Shown in pieces: positions 25,447 to 36,954 of a stretch of 64,000 nucleotides of DNA. The stretch lies in assembly GCA_025024175.1 (NCBI GenBank), contig QCXZ01000137.1:72292680-72356679 (forward strand), given 5' to 3'. The notes under the pieces are model-generated. The model did not search any database. It had not been told where the DNA came from and saw nothing but the letters and a program-made list of their open reading frames with translations. Numbering within the stretch: position 1 is the stretch's first letter; the number at the start of each line of letters is the position of its first letter. The DNA comes from Rhyzopertha dominica (taxonomy: Eukaryota; Arthropoda; Insecta; Coleoptera; Bostrichidae). A program made the translations under genes and the position numbers.

Positions 25447-26240
25447 ACAGGGTCGCTACAAAGTATGGAACCAGCAAGATATTTCAGGTGCTGTTAGACC
25501 GATTTTTCTGCAAAATGGGGCGATGCACCATCTTGCTGAAACCATATCTATCCAGAAAGACGCGCAGCATTTTCACGATTAGGGATCAAGCGAATAAGTT
25601 CTGATATAATGTGCTCGCATAAGAACTGTAAATACTTCAATTTCCATCAATGAAAAAAGGCCCAATAATGTGCTCACAGAAAATACCACACCAGACATTC
25701 ACTTTCTGAGGGTGTTGTGTGTAGACTTGCATCCAATGTGGATTTATGTCCGACCAATATCTGCAATTATCTCTATTCACATTACCATTGAGGCAAAAAT
25801 TTGCTTCATCAGAAAACATAATCCAGTTTAAAAAGTTTCTATCTTCATCTACCATGCCCATAGTAGTTTCGCAAAATTCTATCCTACGAACGAAATCTTT
25901 TTCGCTCAGTTCATGCAATAAGTGAATTTTATATGGATTTTCAAAATTTTCTGAACAGATGGTTTGCTAATATGGTGAGTGAGAACACGCTGTTGTACGG
26001 GACACTTGGGATTTTCTTGCCCATCTAAAAGGGCATTCAAGCTACTTTTCTCACTCGTAGCAAACTTTGGACGTCCTGGTTTTTGACGATTTTTAACACC
26101 GCCGGTTTAGTCAAAACGTTGCAATGTTTTAATAACTGTTAATCTGGCAATTGCTTCACGATCTTCACGAATTGGATTGTAGAGTGCAACTACTTTCGAA
26201 TAACGAGGTTGAATGCTTTCAGCGTCCATAATATAAGATA
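25447..26240 (-). mobile_element. Tc1/mariner-superfamily transposase relic with one terminal repeat
   Basis: Read on minus from about 26,229: an N-terminal region with a helix-turn-helix-like segment and QKPGRPK, broken by an in-frame TGA, then a frameshift into HELSEKDFVRRIEFCE (25,918), FSDEANFCLNGNVNRDNCRYW and HPQKVNVWCGI. FSDEANF carries a catalytic Asp of the DDE core, and the VNVWCGI block is typical of insect mariner-like transposases. The C-terminal third is missing or unreadable. The end at 25,449 carries the terminal repeat ACAGGGTCGCTACAAAGTAT followed by GGAACCAGCAAGATATTTCA, the same ends as the MITE at 53,095-53,558. I found no second terminal repeat near 26.3 kb, so the 5' side is probably lost. 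Confidence 0.85.
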
Positions 26241-26596
26241 ATATTTTCTCGGACCGCTGTCTCTTGAAAATACTGACAAAAAGTTATTAGTCTCGATTAC
26301 ACATGTAATCTTTGTCAAAGACGAAGAACCTCAAAATTTGCGTGACACAAGTTCAAAAAATGAGAATGCAATGAAAATGGAAATACATATGACGACACAC
26401 CAATGCAAGAACAAATAATGGAAGAGGAAGAGATCAACCATAAAATAGCACACATATAGATAGATGAAACACTCTGGAAAATGAATAGAAATAGAATGTA
26501 TAGAAGAGATACCTAGGACCGAAGGAGTAGCATACACGAACGAAACAAAAGACAAATAGAAGCGTTGGACTATTAATAAAAAGGAACATACACCAT

Positions 26597-26865
26597 CAGT
26601 GGCGTAGCCAAAAAAGTGTCTTGGGGGAGGGCAAAGCTCCATAGACAAGAAAAATGTTAAGTACAAACAAGAAAAAACAGATGAGGTGTGACTTAAATTT
26701 TAATGTTTAATTTACTAAAATGTTTATTATACAACAAACCAATAGTTTGCAACAAATTTATACTGTTAAATATAAAAAGCTGCAATTCCATTATCAAATT
26801 AATTTAGTTCCTTGGGGGGGGGGGGCAATTTCCCCTCTTCCCCCCCCCTCTTGGCTACGCCACTG
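26597..26865. mobile_element. hAT-type MITE, 269 bp
   Basis: Terminal repeats are CAGTGGCGTAGCCAA (26,597-26,611) and TTGGCTACGCCACTG (26,851-26,865), perfect over 15 bp. The flanks TACACCAT and TACAAGAT agree at 6 of 8 positions, fitting an aged 8-bp target duplication. CAGTGGCGTAGC ends are common among hAT-superfamily non-autonomous elements. Next to the arms lie G-rich and C-rich runs (a 12-G run at 26,814-26,825 and C runs near 26,841) that extend the potential hairpin. No coding capacity. Confidence 0.82.
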
Positions 26866-26949
26866 TACAAGATTGGAACATTTTAGCAACGGCGATTAGC
26901 GAAAATGTAGGTACAGCTAACACTGACTGAGTCAGGCAGTCACGTAGGG

Positions 26950-27940
26950 GGGGGGCATATCCCAACCCCAACCGACATAAGAGCGAGCGCAGTGTTTAGG
27001 CAAATAACTCAAGAAATAAGAAAACGACAATCTAAAGCAAAAATTATACCAATGGGAGACTTTAATGCACATCTTAGAAACCAAGATCAATCAAATGAAG
27101 ACAAAAATATGCTAGGACCAAACACATACAACTCGTGGACAAATGAAAACGGAAACCAGCTTAAGAACATTGGCCACCTATCTCTTCTCATCAACTTGAC
27201 ACCCCGCCGAACAGGAAAGCGGCGAATGATTTACTAGAAAGCGTGATAAAAGCAAATGGGGAAGCACAAAAATACAGCTTAGAAGCTATTCTAAAGAAGA
27301 GAGGCAGAACGACAGCACAAAGAAAAGAATTGCCAAAAAAAATAAAAAAAACACCGAAATACCTACTAGCATACGTCTTGACTATACCTTCAAATATCTA
27401 AAGAAATACAGAAGAAATAATGCTGCCAACTCCAGAAAGTATGTACCTATGGCGCATTGGCTGAAGAAGCTAGAACAGGAAAACAGGGCACCTAAAGTAA
27501 ACCTAATTGCAGAAAATGACTACTGGCGGCCCATTGGGAAAACCACCCTTTGAAGAAAGGATGATAGAAATAATTCATAACATGAAGTGTAACAAAGCAC
27601 CAGGCCTAGACAAGATCAAAAACGAATTGATAAAATGAGGACCAATAAGTCTAAAACAAAATGTACAAAAGACATTAATATAGAAGCAGCGTGGTTAACC
27701 AATGAAATTCCCGATGAGTGGAATACAACAGTGCAAGTACTATTCCCCAAAATTAAAACACCGCAAAGCACGGAAGATTACCGAAGAATAACTCTATGCA
27801 GTGTTGGATACAAGTATTACGTCCAGTTCTTACTAGGAGAGATAAAGAAAATACATACCAGAAGTACAGCAGTAGGTACCAAGCAACCTTTTTTACAGTG
27901 AGAATTCTACATAAGAAATGGAGATAAGGCACTAGATTAG
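26950..27940 (+). mobile_element. Degenerate non-LTR retrotransposon (endonuclease and RT pieces)
   Basis: The frame at 26,992-27,237 contains AKIIPMGDFNAHL, the GDFN motif of the apurinic-like endonuclease domain. Further on, KCNKAPGLDKIKNELIK (about 27,590-27,637) and IPDEWNTTVQVLFPK followed by STEDYRRITLC (27,700-27,800) match early reverse-transcriptase motifs of non-LTR elements. Pieces lie in different frames with stops, and most of the linker and the catalytic FADD region are absent, so the copy is dead and internally deleted. Sequence from 26,340 to the MITE may belong to the same element. Clade not determined. Confidence 0.82.
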
Positions 27941-28191
27941 GTACTGTACACGTGATTCACCTACTTTCAAGATAGTCCTACATCCCATGTAATTTACGTC
28001 ATAGTCTCATAGTTATAAAGTTGTTTATATACTGGTTAATACAAAAAACTGCCATTGTGTACATTATAATTAAAATTAAATTACAAATAGGACCTACTAG
28101 TTGCAGGCGTGCACATTATTTGTACAATGTTCTGATGTACATTATATACAGTTATTAATATACCTATCGCTAACGGGTAGTTATCGATATA

Positions 28192-28218
28192 CCGATTTTA
28201 TGATATATCGATATATCA
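28192..28218. promoter_or_regulatory. Two TATCGATA (DRE-like) sites upstream of CTR9
   Basis: TATCGATA occurs at 28,192-28,199 and again at 28,206-28,213. The second lies inside a perfect 18-bp palindrome (28,201-28,218). TATCGATA is the DNA-replication-related element bound by DREF in Drosophila and is enriched in housekeeping promoters. The sites are about 590 bp before the CTR9 start codon and 450 bp before the proposed 5' UTR splice donor. The surrounding AT repeat could also produce such words by chance. Confidence 0.35.
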
Positions 28219-28666
28219 TTATATATTTATATATCATTAAATTCTCGTTAGATAAATTGCTGTTATATTAGTCAGTTATATTATATTGGCCAGGGCCACC
28301 TAAATATAAATTTATACATATCATATACCAAAGAATTCAAATCAAAGATTATTATATGGGAAACGGGAGGCTTAATTCCAATGCTTAATTCGGTAGGTTG
28401 GAAAAGTTGGCAGTTCGNTTTAGTGGTTTTATATAACAAGTTAANTGACAGATGGCAACCATCTAACGCCAACTTCACACCTGTTCTAGTAGTCAGTGGT
28501 TGTGGTTATGTTTTCTTTGCTTATGAGTACGAAGCGTGTGTTTATGCTACTATTACTACCCTTTTAAATTTCGTACATCGAAAATAAGTAGTACATTTGA
28601 GTGTACTCAAAAAGGACCGCCTAATATATAGTGCTGGTAATAGTGAAAGCAGTTAAGGGTGATATG

Positions 28667-28751
28667 GTAAGCACATTTATCATAAACTTCTCTCGTGTGT
28701 TATTGCTAACAGATTCTATTACGTTTTATACTAACACTGCTTTTTTTCCAG
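28667..28751 (+). other. Proposed intron in the 5' UTR of CTR9
   Basis: A consensus donor GTAAGC follows GATATG at 28,667, and a T-rich tract ends in CCAG at 28,751, 48 bp before the CTR9 start codon. Splicing would join a non-coding leader ending at 28,666 to the first coding exon. This is inferred only from splice signals; transcript reads across the junction would decide. Confidence 0.4.
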
Positions 28752-28799
28752 TTAGATGTTTAATTCGTAATAAAGAAGTAGCCACTGTAGTTTGTTACA

Positions 28800-31700
28800 A
28801 TGGCAGCAATAGAAATTCCCTTGTCAGATACTGACGAGGTAAGTTTTAAAATGTAACATTAGTTTTGCACACTAATCAAGTAAATATTACCACATAGGTT
28901 ATTGAGTTGTATGCAGATCAGTTACCTGACGGAAATGAGGTACTTGGTATCTTACGGCAAGAAAATACGCAACTCAGCATATGGGTTAACTTGGCGGTAA
29001 GTTTCAACCAAGATTAACTGTTTACAGTGTTTGTAACTGATCTATTTTGTAGCTGGAATACTACAAACAAAACAAAATCCAAGATTTCATCAATATACTT
29101 GAAGCATCAAGGACCGATGCAAATGTCAACTACAGGGATTTTGAAAAAGACCAAATGCGAGCACTTGATATGTTGGCTGCTTACTATGTTCAAAAAGCCA
29201 ATCATGAAAAGAACAAGGATAAGAAAAGAGAACTGTTCACAAAAGCTACTCTTCTGTATACAACAGCAGATAAAATTATTATGTACGACCAGGTATGCAT
29301 TGGTGACATTTTTTTTGTTTATTTACAAGTAGGCACTTCTAATCGAATCGGCTATTCCACTATAGAATCATCTACTGGGTCGTGCGTACTTCTGTCTGCT
29401 GGAAGGTGATAAAATGGAACAGGCCGATGCACAGTTCAATTTTGTGTTGAATCAGTCTCCCAACAATATACCATCATTACTCGGAAAGGCATGTATCGCA
29501 TACAACAAGAAAGACTTTCGAGGTGCCCTCGCTTTCTACAAAAAGGCATTACGGACAAATCCGAATTGTCCAGCTGCTGTAAGACTGGGCATGGGACATT
29601 GCTTCATGAAACTGAACAACCAAGAAAAGGCGAGGCTTGCTTTTGAAAGAGCGCTAGAGCTAGACTCACAATGTGTTGGTGCCTTGGTAGGTTTAGCGAT
29701 CTTGAAACTCAACCAGCAACAACCAGAATCGATAAGGAATGGTGTAAGGATGTTGTCAAAGGCTTACACTATAGATTCGTCGAATCCGATGGTACTGAAC
29801 CATCTCGCAAACCATTTTTTCTTTAAAAAGGTATTTTGAATATTGGTTTTTGTTCGAGCCCTTAATATTAACTATTTGTTCAGGATTACAGCAAGGTACA
29901 ACATTTGGCCCTTCACGCTTTTCACAATACAGAAAATGAAGCCATGAGAGCTGAAAGTTGTTATCAGTTGGCAAGGGCGTTTCATGTTCAGGTTGATTAC
30001 GATCAGGCATTCCAGTATTATTATCAAGCAACCCAGTTTGCTCCGCCTACGTTTGTCTTGCCTCATTTTGGTTTGGGTCAAATGTACATATACAGAGGCG
30101 ATACCGAAAATGTAAGTACTAATTTTATAGTATAGTACAAGCAGTTTTTCAATTTTACTCAATTTTTGTCCCTACTGCACTTGTAACTATCTATTCACTT
30201 TTGTGTTGTTATTTTTACAATTATATTAGGTTGCCTGAAGTTTTTAAGACTATCAGAAAAAACAAAGTTGAAAAAATAATATATTTGTAGTTTTTCAAAA
30301 CACACAAAGACTTTCACATCAACGAATGATACAGTTTTCTTCACACTGCTATACCACTCTTTAACTGAGACCAAACAAGTACGAAGATAAGACAGCAGCG
30401 ACTCAGCCATTTGTGATTGGTCATACACAAGTTTTAATGTTTTTCAAGCAGTACCTACAATTTTCAACAAGATTTTCCCTACATCATATTATTGATTTTT
30501 GTTGGAATATTTTTTTACAGATTTCTTTTTTTTATATTATAATTATTGTTGCTGTTTACCCTTAAGCTATAGCTAATTTTCACAAGAACTTCAGCATAAA
30601 TGAATGTTACTGATTTTTTTTTATTTTGTTGTGCATCGTAAAAGTTTGCAAATGCCAACATCTTTTTGCAATATTATTTCCGGCAATATGTCACATTTGC
30701 AGCGTTTATTATATTTGGTAGGAGTAATCAAAAGTAAAATATTGTATTATTAATTCAAAAATGTTCCCAATTTCAAAGTATGAGTATTTGCTACCTATAT
30801 TTATAACCTTTTGCCAAGAGAATTATAGTACTTTACTAATCAAGTGATTTTTACAGGCTGCTCAATGTTTTGAAAAGGTCCTGAAAGCACAACCTGGTAA
30901 TTATGAGACAATGAAAATTCTTGGTGCACTGTATGCCAGTTCATCATCGCAGTCCAAGCGTGATATTGCAAAGAATCACCTTAAGAAGGTGACTGAACAG
31001 TTTCCCGATGACATCGAAGCATGGATCGAGTTGGCTCAAATTCTAGAGCAATCTGATCTTCAAGGATCATTGAATGCTTATGGTACAGCTATTAAGATTT
31101 TGAAGAAAGATGTACAAGCCGAAATACCAACGGAAATTTTGAACAATGTCGGAGCTCTTCATTACAGGTCTGTTTATGAGAAGTTTTGAGTGTTTGAATG
31201 AATTATCAGCATTGTTTTACAGACTAGGGAATCTGGAAGAAGCTAAGAAAAATTTAGAGGAAGCTTTACAACGTGCCAGAGCTGAAAGCGAAAATGATCC
31301 TCAGTATTACAATTCTATTTCTGTGACAGTTACCTACAATTTAGCAAGACTGAATGAAGCCCTTTGTCTCTTTGACAAATCCGAAAAGTTGTACAAGGAT
31401 ATCCTGAAGGAACATCCAAATTACGTCGACTGCTATTTGAGATTAGGGTGTATGGCAAGAGACAAGGGTCAAATTTATGAAGCCTCCGATTGGTTTAAGG
31501 AAGCACTTCGAATCAACACTGAACATCCGGATGCTTGGTCCCTTCTGGGGAACTTGCATCTTGCACAAAATGAATGGGGGCCTGGGCAAAAGAAGTACGA
31601 GCGAGTTTTGAAGGTAAGTTTTGTAATTACTGTAATTGTTTGTAAAACTTTGAAAACATCCATATTACTCTAGGTGGATACGAGTAGTAATAAGGTCCTA

Positions 31701-34700
31701 TCTGAGGTCTCGTTGTTCACCTCAGCTGCCAGTATATGGAACAAAGATTACAATGATGTTTCACAAGAATGATTTTTTTCTAAAACCAGACTGATTCGAC
31801 ATCAAAATTTCATTTTTATCAGTATTAATCGGTCTCAATTCATCTGCTTTCATCGTACCTGGAACAATGGTTGTCATTACTAAACTCTTGCAGTTTTTTG
31901 TCATGAGCTCTCTGAATATCAGTTGTTCAAGAGAATAAGATCGAAATGTCATTTTAAGAAAAACACTTGAATACTTTCAGAATCCTGCCACCTCCCAAGA
32001 TTCATATTCCTTGATAGCATTGGGCAATGTATGGCTGCAGACTCTCCATCAACCGACCAGAGACAAAGAAAGGGAAAAGAGACATCAAGAAAGAGCTCTT
32101 TCCATGTACAAACAGGTGCTTAAGATAGACCCGAAGAATATTTGGGCGGCGAACGGTATAGGTGCCGTTTTGGCCCATAAAGGTGCAGTGAATGAGGCCA
32201 GAGACATATTTGCCCAAGTGAGGGAAGCAACTGCAGATTTTTGCGACGTGTGGCTAAATATCGCACACGTCTATGTTGAACAGCGGCAGTTTGTCAGTGC
32301 GATACAGATGGTAATGGTCTTCATGTGTTCATGGCAATTTTTATGTTCATAATGGATTTTTTGCTTTCAGTATGAAAATTGTCTGAGAAAATTCTACAAG
32401 TACAACAACGTTGAAGTACTACAGTATTTGGCTAGAGCCTACCTTAAGGCTGGCAAACTGAAAGAAGCAAAGATGGTTTTGTTGAAAGCACGAAGAGTTG
32501 CGCCTCAGGACACGGTACTTTTGTACAACATCGCTCTTGTTCTTCAAAGATTAGCAACACAAATACTTAAAGATGAAAAGTCTACTTTGCAAACAGTGTT
32601 GCAAGCAGTACATGAACTTGGACTTTCTCTCAAGTAAGTTTTTGATATGCATGATTATAATAGTAATAATATTTAATTATTTCTCTCATAGGTATTTCAC
32701 ATATTTGTCTGAGCATGGCGACAGAATGAGATACGATGTCACTGTGGCAGCAATGGAAGCTCGACAATGCAAGGATCTGTTATCACAAGCTCAGTACCAC
32801 GTTGCCAGAGCAAGAAGAGTCGACGAGGAAGAAAGGCAGTTACGTAGAAAGCAAGAGGATGAACGCACGGCCTTCAAAATGCGGCAGCTGGAAGAGCAGG
32901 TAAAGTCTTCAGAACAAATTTGTCTTAAATTTGTTTGTTTGTTTATTTCTGAGATCTGAACAGTGCTTAATCACTGGTCACTTAGTTATACAGGACGTCT
33001 CATCAGGAAGTTCATAGATGCATTATTGAAAAACTATAGTTGGAACTAATTAAAAAATTTAGTAGTATACTATGTTGATAGAAGACATCTGGTCAAAATA
33101 TTTTCAGGAACCTGGCACTCCCTGTATATTATGCATGAAATTCTAAACACAAGTCATAGTAATTCCCTCTGCCCAAGTCTAACCATTTTTTAAAAGTTCA
33201 TGTCAAAGATGATGTAGAACTGAAAATAATGATCAATTTCTTCTCTAAGTAGGTCTTATTTTTGAACTTGGGGTGGTTTTCCGTACAAAAAGACCACTTT
33301 AGCGCATTTTGTATAATATTTTGATAAATATTTATACAGGGTAGTCAAAATAATGAGAATAAAAATTAAATTTAGNAAACTTAGACAGTTTTTTCAAATG
33401 AAAATCCCATATTTTATAATTTTATTTTATTCAGCATTAAAAATAAAGATAACTTTGAATAAGGTCTATTTAGAAAATTTGTAGTTTTTCAAATATTGGC
33501 AATTTTAACAATTTTCTCTTGCAAAAACGTGGCTTGTTAGTTCATTTATTCTTAATTGGCCTTGACAACGTTATAAATAAATGTGTGTTATGGAAATGTA
33601 ATACTGAAAATTGTCAATTATTCAAATGAAGACTGCTTCAGTTTATTTATTGTTTATGGAAAATGTGATAAAGTTATATTAAGAAAGTGTAACACATTTG
33701 CAACTTGATATCTGTAAAAACTGTTCAGCAATTGCAAATTTTCAAAAAATTTATTTTTAGCTTGCTGTTTTGGATCAACGTGCTTGCAAGTGATCTAATA
33801 ATTTTCAGAATTAGATTTCATGAATTATTTATAAAATGCACTGAATAAGCTATACATCTAATAGAGGATTTTGGCTGCATATTAAAGATGCACAAGGTCT
33901 TTTTAATGAAACTTTTTCAGTGAATTTAAAATGTTTTATACAGCAGTTAGAGATCTTTTTATTCTGTGTCTATGGTTGAATATTGTACCTTTCTATCTTT
34001 AATACTTTTCACCTTTTTTGCAGTGCACTGTAAATGTCAAAATTAAAAAAAAACTTTAATTGTGGCTGAAATGGTGGTACAAAATAGAACACATCTGTTG
34101 TTAATGAAAGGCCTTTATTTTACACAAGGAAACTAAAAATGCAAAAATATACAGGTGTTCCGTTAGAAAATACTTAAGGCATACACAGAAAAAATGGAAC
34201 ACCCTATGAAAAAAACAAAATAATTTCATAGTGTAGAGAGCTTGATTTGGTACCACTTTTATTTTTATTTCTTTCGAAATTTTTAATACTAATTGAATTA
34301 CAGTTTGTCTTGTCTTAGGTGACACACACCTTGTATAACACACTCTCAATAGTTATATTTTATTATATGAGATGTTATGATATTATAATACAGTCCCTTA
34401 AGCCAGCAAGAATTAGATTGTTGCATGGTACCTAATACTTGTTCCTCCATCTTTAGATTCTCTATTAGCATGTATTTGATGATTTTAAGTTAAGAAAACT
34501 TCTCATATCTGAAAGTGTCATTAGGTTTTTTTTTAATGCGTTTTGGTTATAGTATGTGAGTTCATCATTGAAATATAGGTTTTTATTAGAGATCTGCCCA
34601 TCCATTTTTATTTACTTGGATTACTTTAAATGGTTTTTTGTAATCTGTAGGTTTGTTTTCTATGTTTGCGAATTTTATTACTCATATACGATTTTCAATT

Positions 34701-35702
34701 TAGAAACGACTTGAAGAAGAGAGAAGAATGACTAAGGAGCAGATGCTACAAAAACGTCAAGAATACAAAGAGAAAACGAAGAATGCCTTGTTGTTTAACG
34801 ATATGCCAAATGAAAAACCGTCCAAGGGCAAAGGACGCAGTAGAAAGGAACAGTACGTCAGTGATTCGGCTAGCGAACCAGAAAACATCAGAGAAGAAGG
34901 TGGTGAAGAGAAGCGAAAGAAACGCAAGAAGAGTGGAGACCGCAAGAAAAGAGCAGGAGGAGGAAAAAGACGCAGAGGTGGTGGAAAATCAGATTCCGAC
35001 AGTGACAAGCCAAGAAGCAAGAAAAGCCGCAAGAAGCTCAAGGAACCCAAGCCTAAACCCAAAGATGACGGCCTCAGTGCAAAGCAGAAGAGCAGGATCG
35101 TGTCGAAAGCTACCATTTCGACCAGTGAATCTGACAGTGACGATGGCAAACTCAAAATTGCCAGTGGTGAAGACAGCGATGTCGGAGAAACTTCTCGCAG
35201 AAAGAGAAGGATCTCATCCGGTTCAGAACAGTCGAGTAGGTCTCGCTCGAAGAGCGGCTCTCGTTCAAAATCCCGAAGCCCTTCAAGATCAAGATCGCGG
35301 TCAAAAAGCGGTTCTCGATCTCGATCGCGTTCAAAGAGTGGTTCCAGGTCCCGTTCCAGATCAAAGAGTGGATCACGTTCACGGTCTCCTTCTGGATCAC
35401 GTTCGAGATCACCGAGTGGTTCGAGGTCGAGGTCCCACAGTAGATCAAGGTCAAGGTCTAAAAGCGGGTCCAGATCGAGGTCGAGGTCCAAGAGTGGTTC
35501 AAGATCAAGGTCTGCTTCAAGGGAGAGGTCCAAATCCAGAAGTCCATCTCGGTCGAGATCAAGGAGTGCGTCAGGATCTCGTCATTCGAAGAGCAAGTCT
35601 AGGTCACCTTCGAAAAGTATGTCTCGGTCTCCTTCAAGAAGTAAATCGAGATCAGCATCGAGGAGCCCTTCAAGGTCACGATCCAGATCAGCAAGCAAGT
35701 AA
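28800..35702 (+). CDS. Ctr9: CTR9, TPR scaffold subunit of the Paf1 elongation complex
   Basis: CTR9 is the main scaffold of the Paf1 complex, which travels with RNA polymerase II in the nucleus and promotes H2B ubiquitination and H3K4 methylation. I assemble 11 exons with GT-AG borders: 28800-28838, 28898-28996, 29053-29292, 29366-29830, 29884-30111, 30857-31167, 31223-31613, 31981-32310, 32371-32633, 32692-32899 and 34704-35702, giving 1,190 residues (human 1,173). The start encodes [13 protein letters not shown], like the human N-terminus. Residues about 45-770 are tetratricopeptide repeats (for example [20 protein letters not shown]), followed by a charged helix (about 820-900) and a lysine-rich acidic region. 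Residues about 1035-1190 form an RS-dipeptide tail rather than the acidic Ser/Asp/Glu tail of human CTR9. The gene is intact; the largest intron (32,900-34,703) holds only repeat debris. Confidence 0.97.
32900..34703 (+). other. CTR9 intron 10 with repeat debris
   Basis: A 1.8-kb intron, far longer than its neighbours. It contains fragments resembling Tc1/mariner-type ends, for example ATACAGGTGTTCC near 34,152 and GACACACACCTTGTATAAC near 34,321, which could be the two ends of a small MITE of about 190 bp, and TATACAGGGTAGTC near 33,337. One N at about 33,376. No coding sequence seen. Confidence 0.4.
35233..35699 (+). repeat. Imperfect coding repeat for the RS tail of CTR9
   Basis: The 3' part of the last CTR9 exon is built from short units encoding [16 protein letters not shown] and related octads. 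The frame stays open to the TAA at 35,700. Codons for Arg (AGA, AGG, CGT, CGA, CGG) and Ser (TCA, TCG, TCT, AGT) vary among units, which argues for selection on the protein repeat rather than very recent slippage. Confidence 0.85.
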
Positions 35703-35759
35703 ATGTGTTGTATGGTTTAGATATGCAGTAAGATTAGTAATGTAAAATTTTGAGATAGC

Positions 35760-35765
35760 ATTAAA
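35760..35765 (+). terminator. Probable CTR9 polyadenylation signal ATTAAA
   Basis: The common variant hexamer ATTAAA lies 58 bp after the CTR9 stop codon and is followed within 20-40 bp by a T-rich stretch (gtttttttattgtctttttt). This fits cleavage near 35,780. Confidence 0.55.
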
Positions 35766-35799
35766 TAATGTGTTAAAGGAAAAGTTTTTTTATTGTCTT

Positions 35800-36954
35800 T
35801 TTTAACCCTAATATGTAGCCTTTATTGGGAGAATAGATGAAAAGGTCAGTGAGGATGTATTGGTCAAGAGAGCAACAGATCCATCTTCTAGGAGCTTTTT
35901 GGTGGTCTTTAAAGGTAATAACATTTTTATAAATTAGTTTTCAAGCTTGTATAACCATAATGGATATGTCAAAATAAATGTCAGTGACAACTTTAGTTTC
36001 ATTATAATCAGCATCCAGGAGACTGTTAAACCTCTAAACAAACTCATTGTATATAATCGACTACTGTGTTTGTTTAGATACTTCTTTAACCTATCTAAGA
36101 TTTCTGTTCAAAACATAGAACACAGATTGAAAATATTAAAAATAGTTCTGCCAAATGTAATTGTAATAGTAACAAAATAAGTAATTCAATTACAATGGTA
36201 GAGAAAGTAATTAATTACTGCTTGAATTACAACGAAAGTAATTGTAATTAATTACTTAAGAACGCTGCCCCCTCCCCCTCTCACATAGTCCAATATCTGC
36301 TACTGCAGGGTTCCTGGAATTTCAAATCTCCATACCATTGCCTCNAGCCTGTCATAACAAACTAATAAATTTCTCCGATTTCGCAGCATTTCAGTATCAG
36401 GCAATTTTAGTTTTTACCTGCTTTCAAATTACAGATTTCTTCTTGATGATTTAAAAAAAATAACAATTTTTAATGTAAGGTCAGATTTAAAGTTTATTAT
36501 CCAAAACATTCACAATACAAAACAAAGGTCAAAAGATGGTAAAAAAGTCATTATAAAATTTAGTCTTATGTGTTGGTTGTGCTTTGGGTATTAATCATGT
36601 CGTGACTTCCGTAGAAAGATGTGAATGTTGTGTTGATGCTGTGACTTAAGGCAAAGGTATCGTTACTATTAATACTGTCAAATGTTGAGATCAGTTCAGG
36701 CCCGTGGTCAGGACTGACAGACATTATGTGCTCCCGTATTTGACATTCAGACCTGTAGTAAAAATATGTTAGTCTGTGTACAATTCATCGTTGTTCTATT
36801 AAAAAAAAAAAAAAGTCATTAGGTACATGGAAACAGTAATAATAATAATGGAATTTTGATGCATTTATATAAAACGTGAATTGTTCATAATGAGGTAAAA
36901 TAAAAATCATCATCACTCTTATTGCTTCCATGTGTTTTTTTTATTCATTACTTT
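35800..36954. other. Convergent 3' region between CTR9 and the SLC35F gene
   Basis: Contains the presumed 3' UTR of the minus-strand transporter; a minus-strand AATAAA lies at 36,493-36,498 and another only 10 bp after its stop at 36,940-36,945. Bases about 36,180-36,260 carry runs of GTAATTACAATTAC words like those found at the ends of many hAT MITEs, but I see only one side. The frame at 35,947-36,180 is unrecognised. Confidence 0.45.

Noticed and set aside
29027..29332. 101-residue frame in the CTR9 region
   Set aside because: A different frame across CTR9 exon 3 and its introns; the CTR9 reading is homologous to human CTR9 throughout.
34757..35533. 258-residue minus-strand open frame opposite the last CTR9 exon
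   Set aside because: It is the antisense shadow of Arg/Ser codon repeats (LDLDLDL pattern) and has no independent signals.
34783..35745. 320-residue plus-strand frame overlapping the CTR9 tail
   Set aside because: Another frame of the same low-complexity repeat; the CTR9 frame is fixed by splicing and homology.
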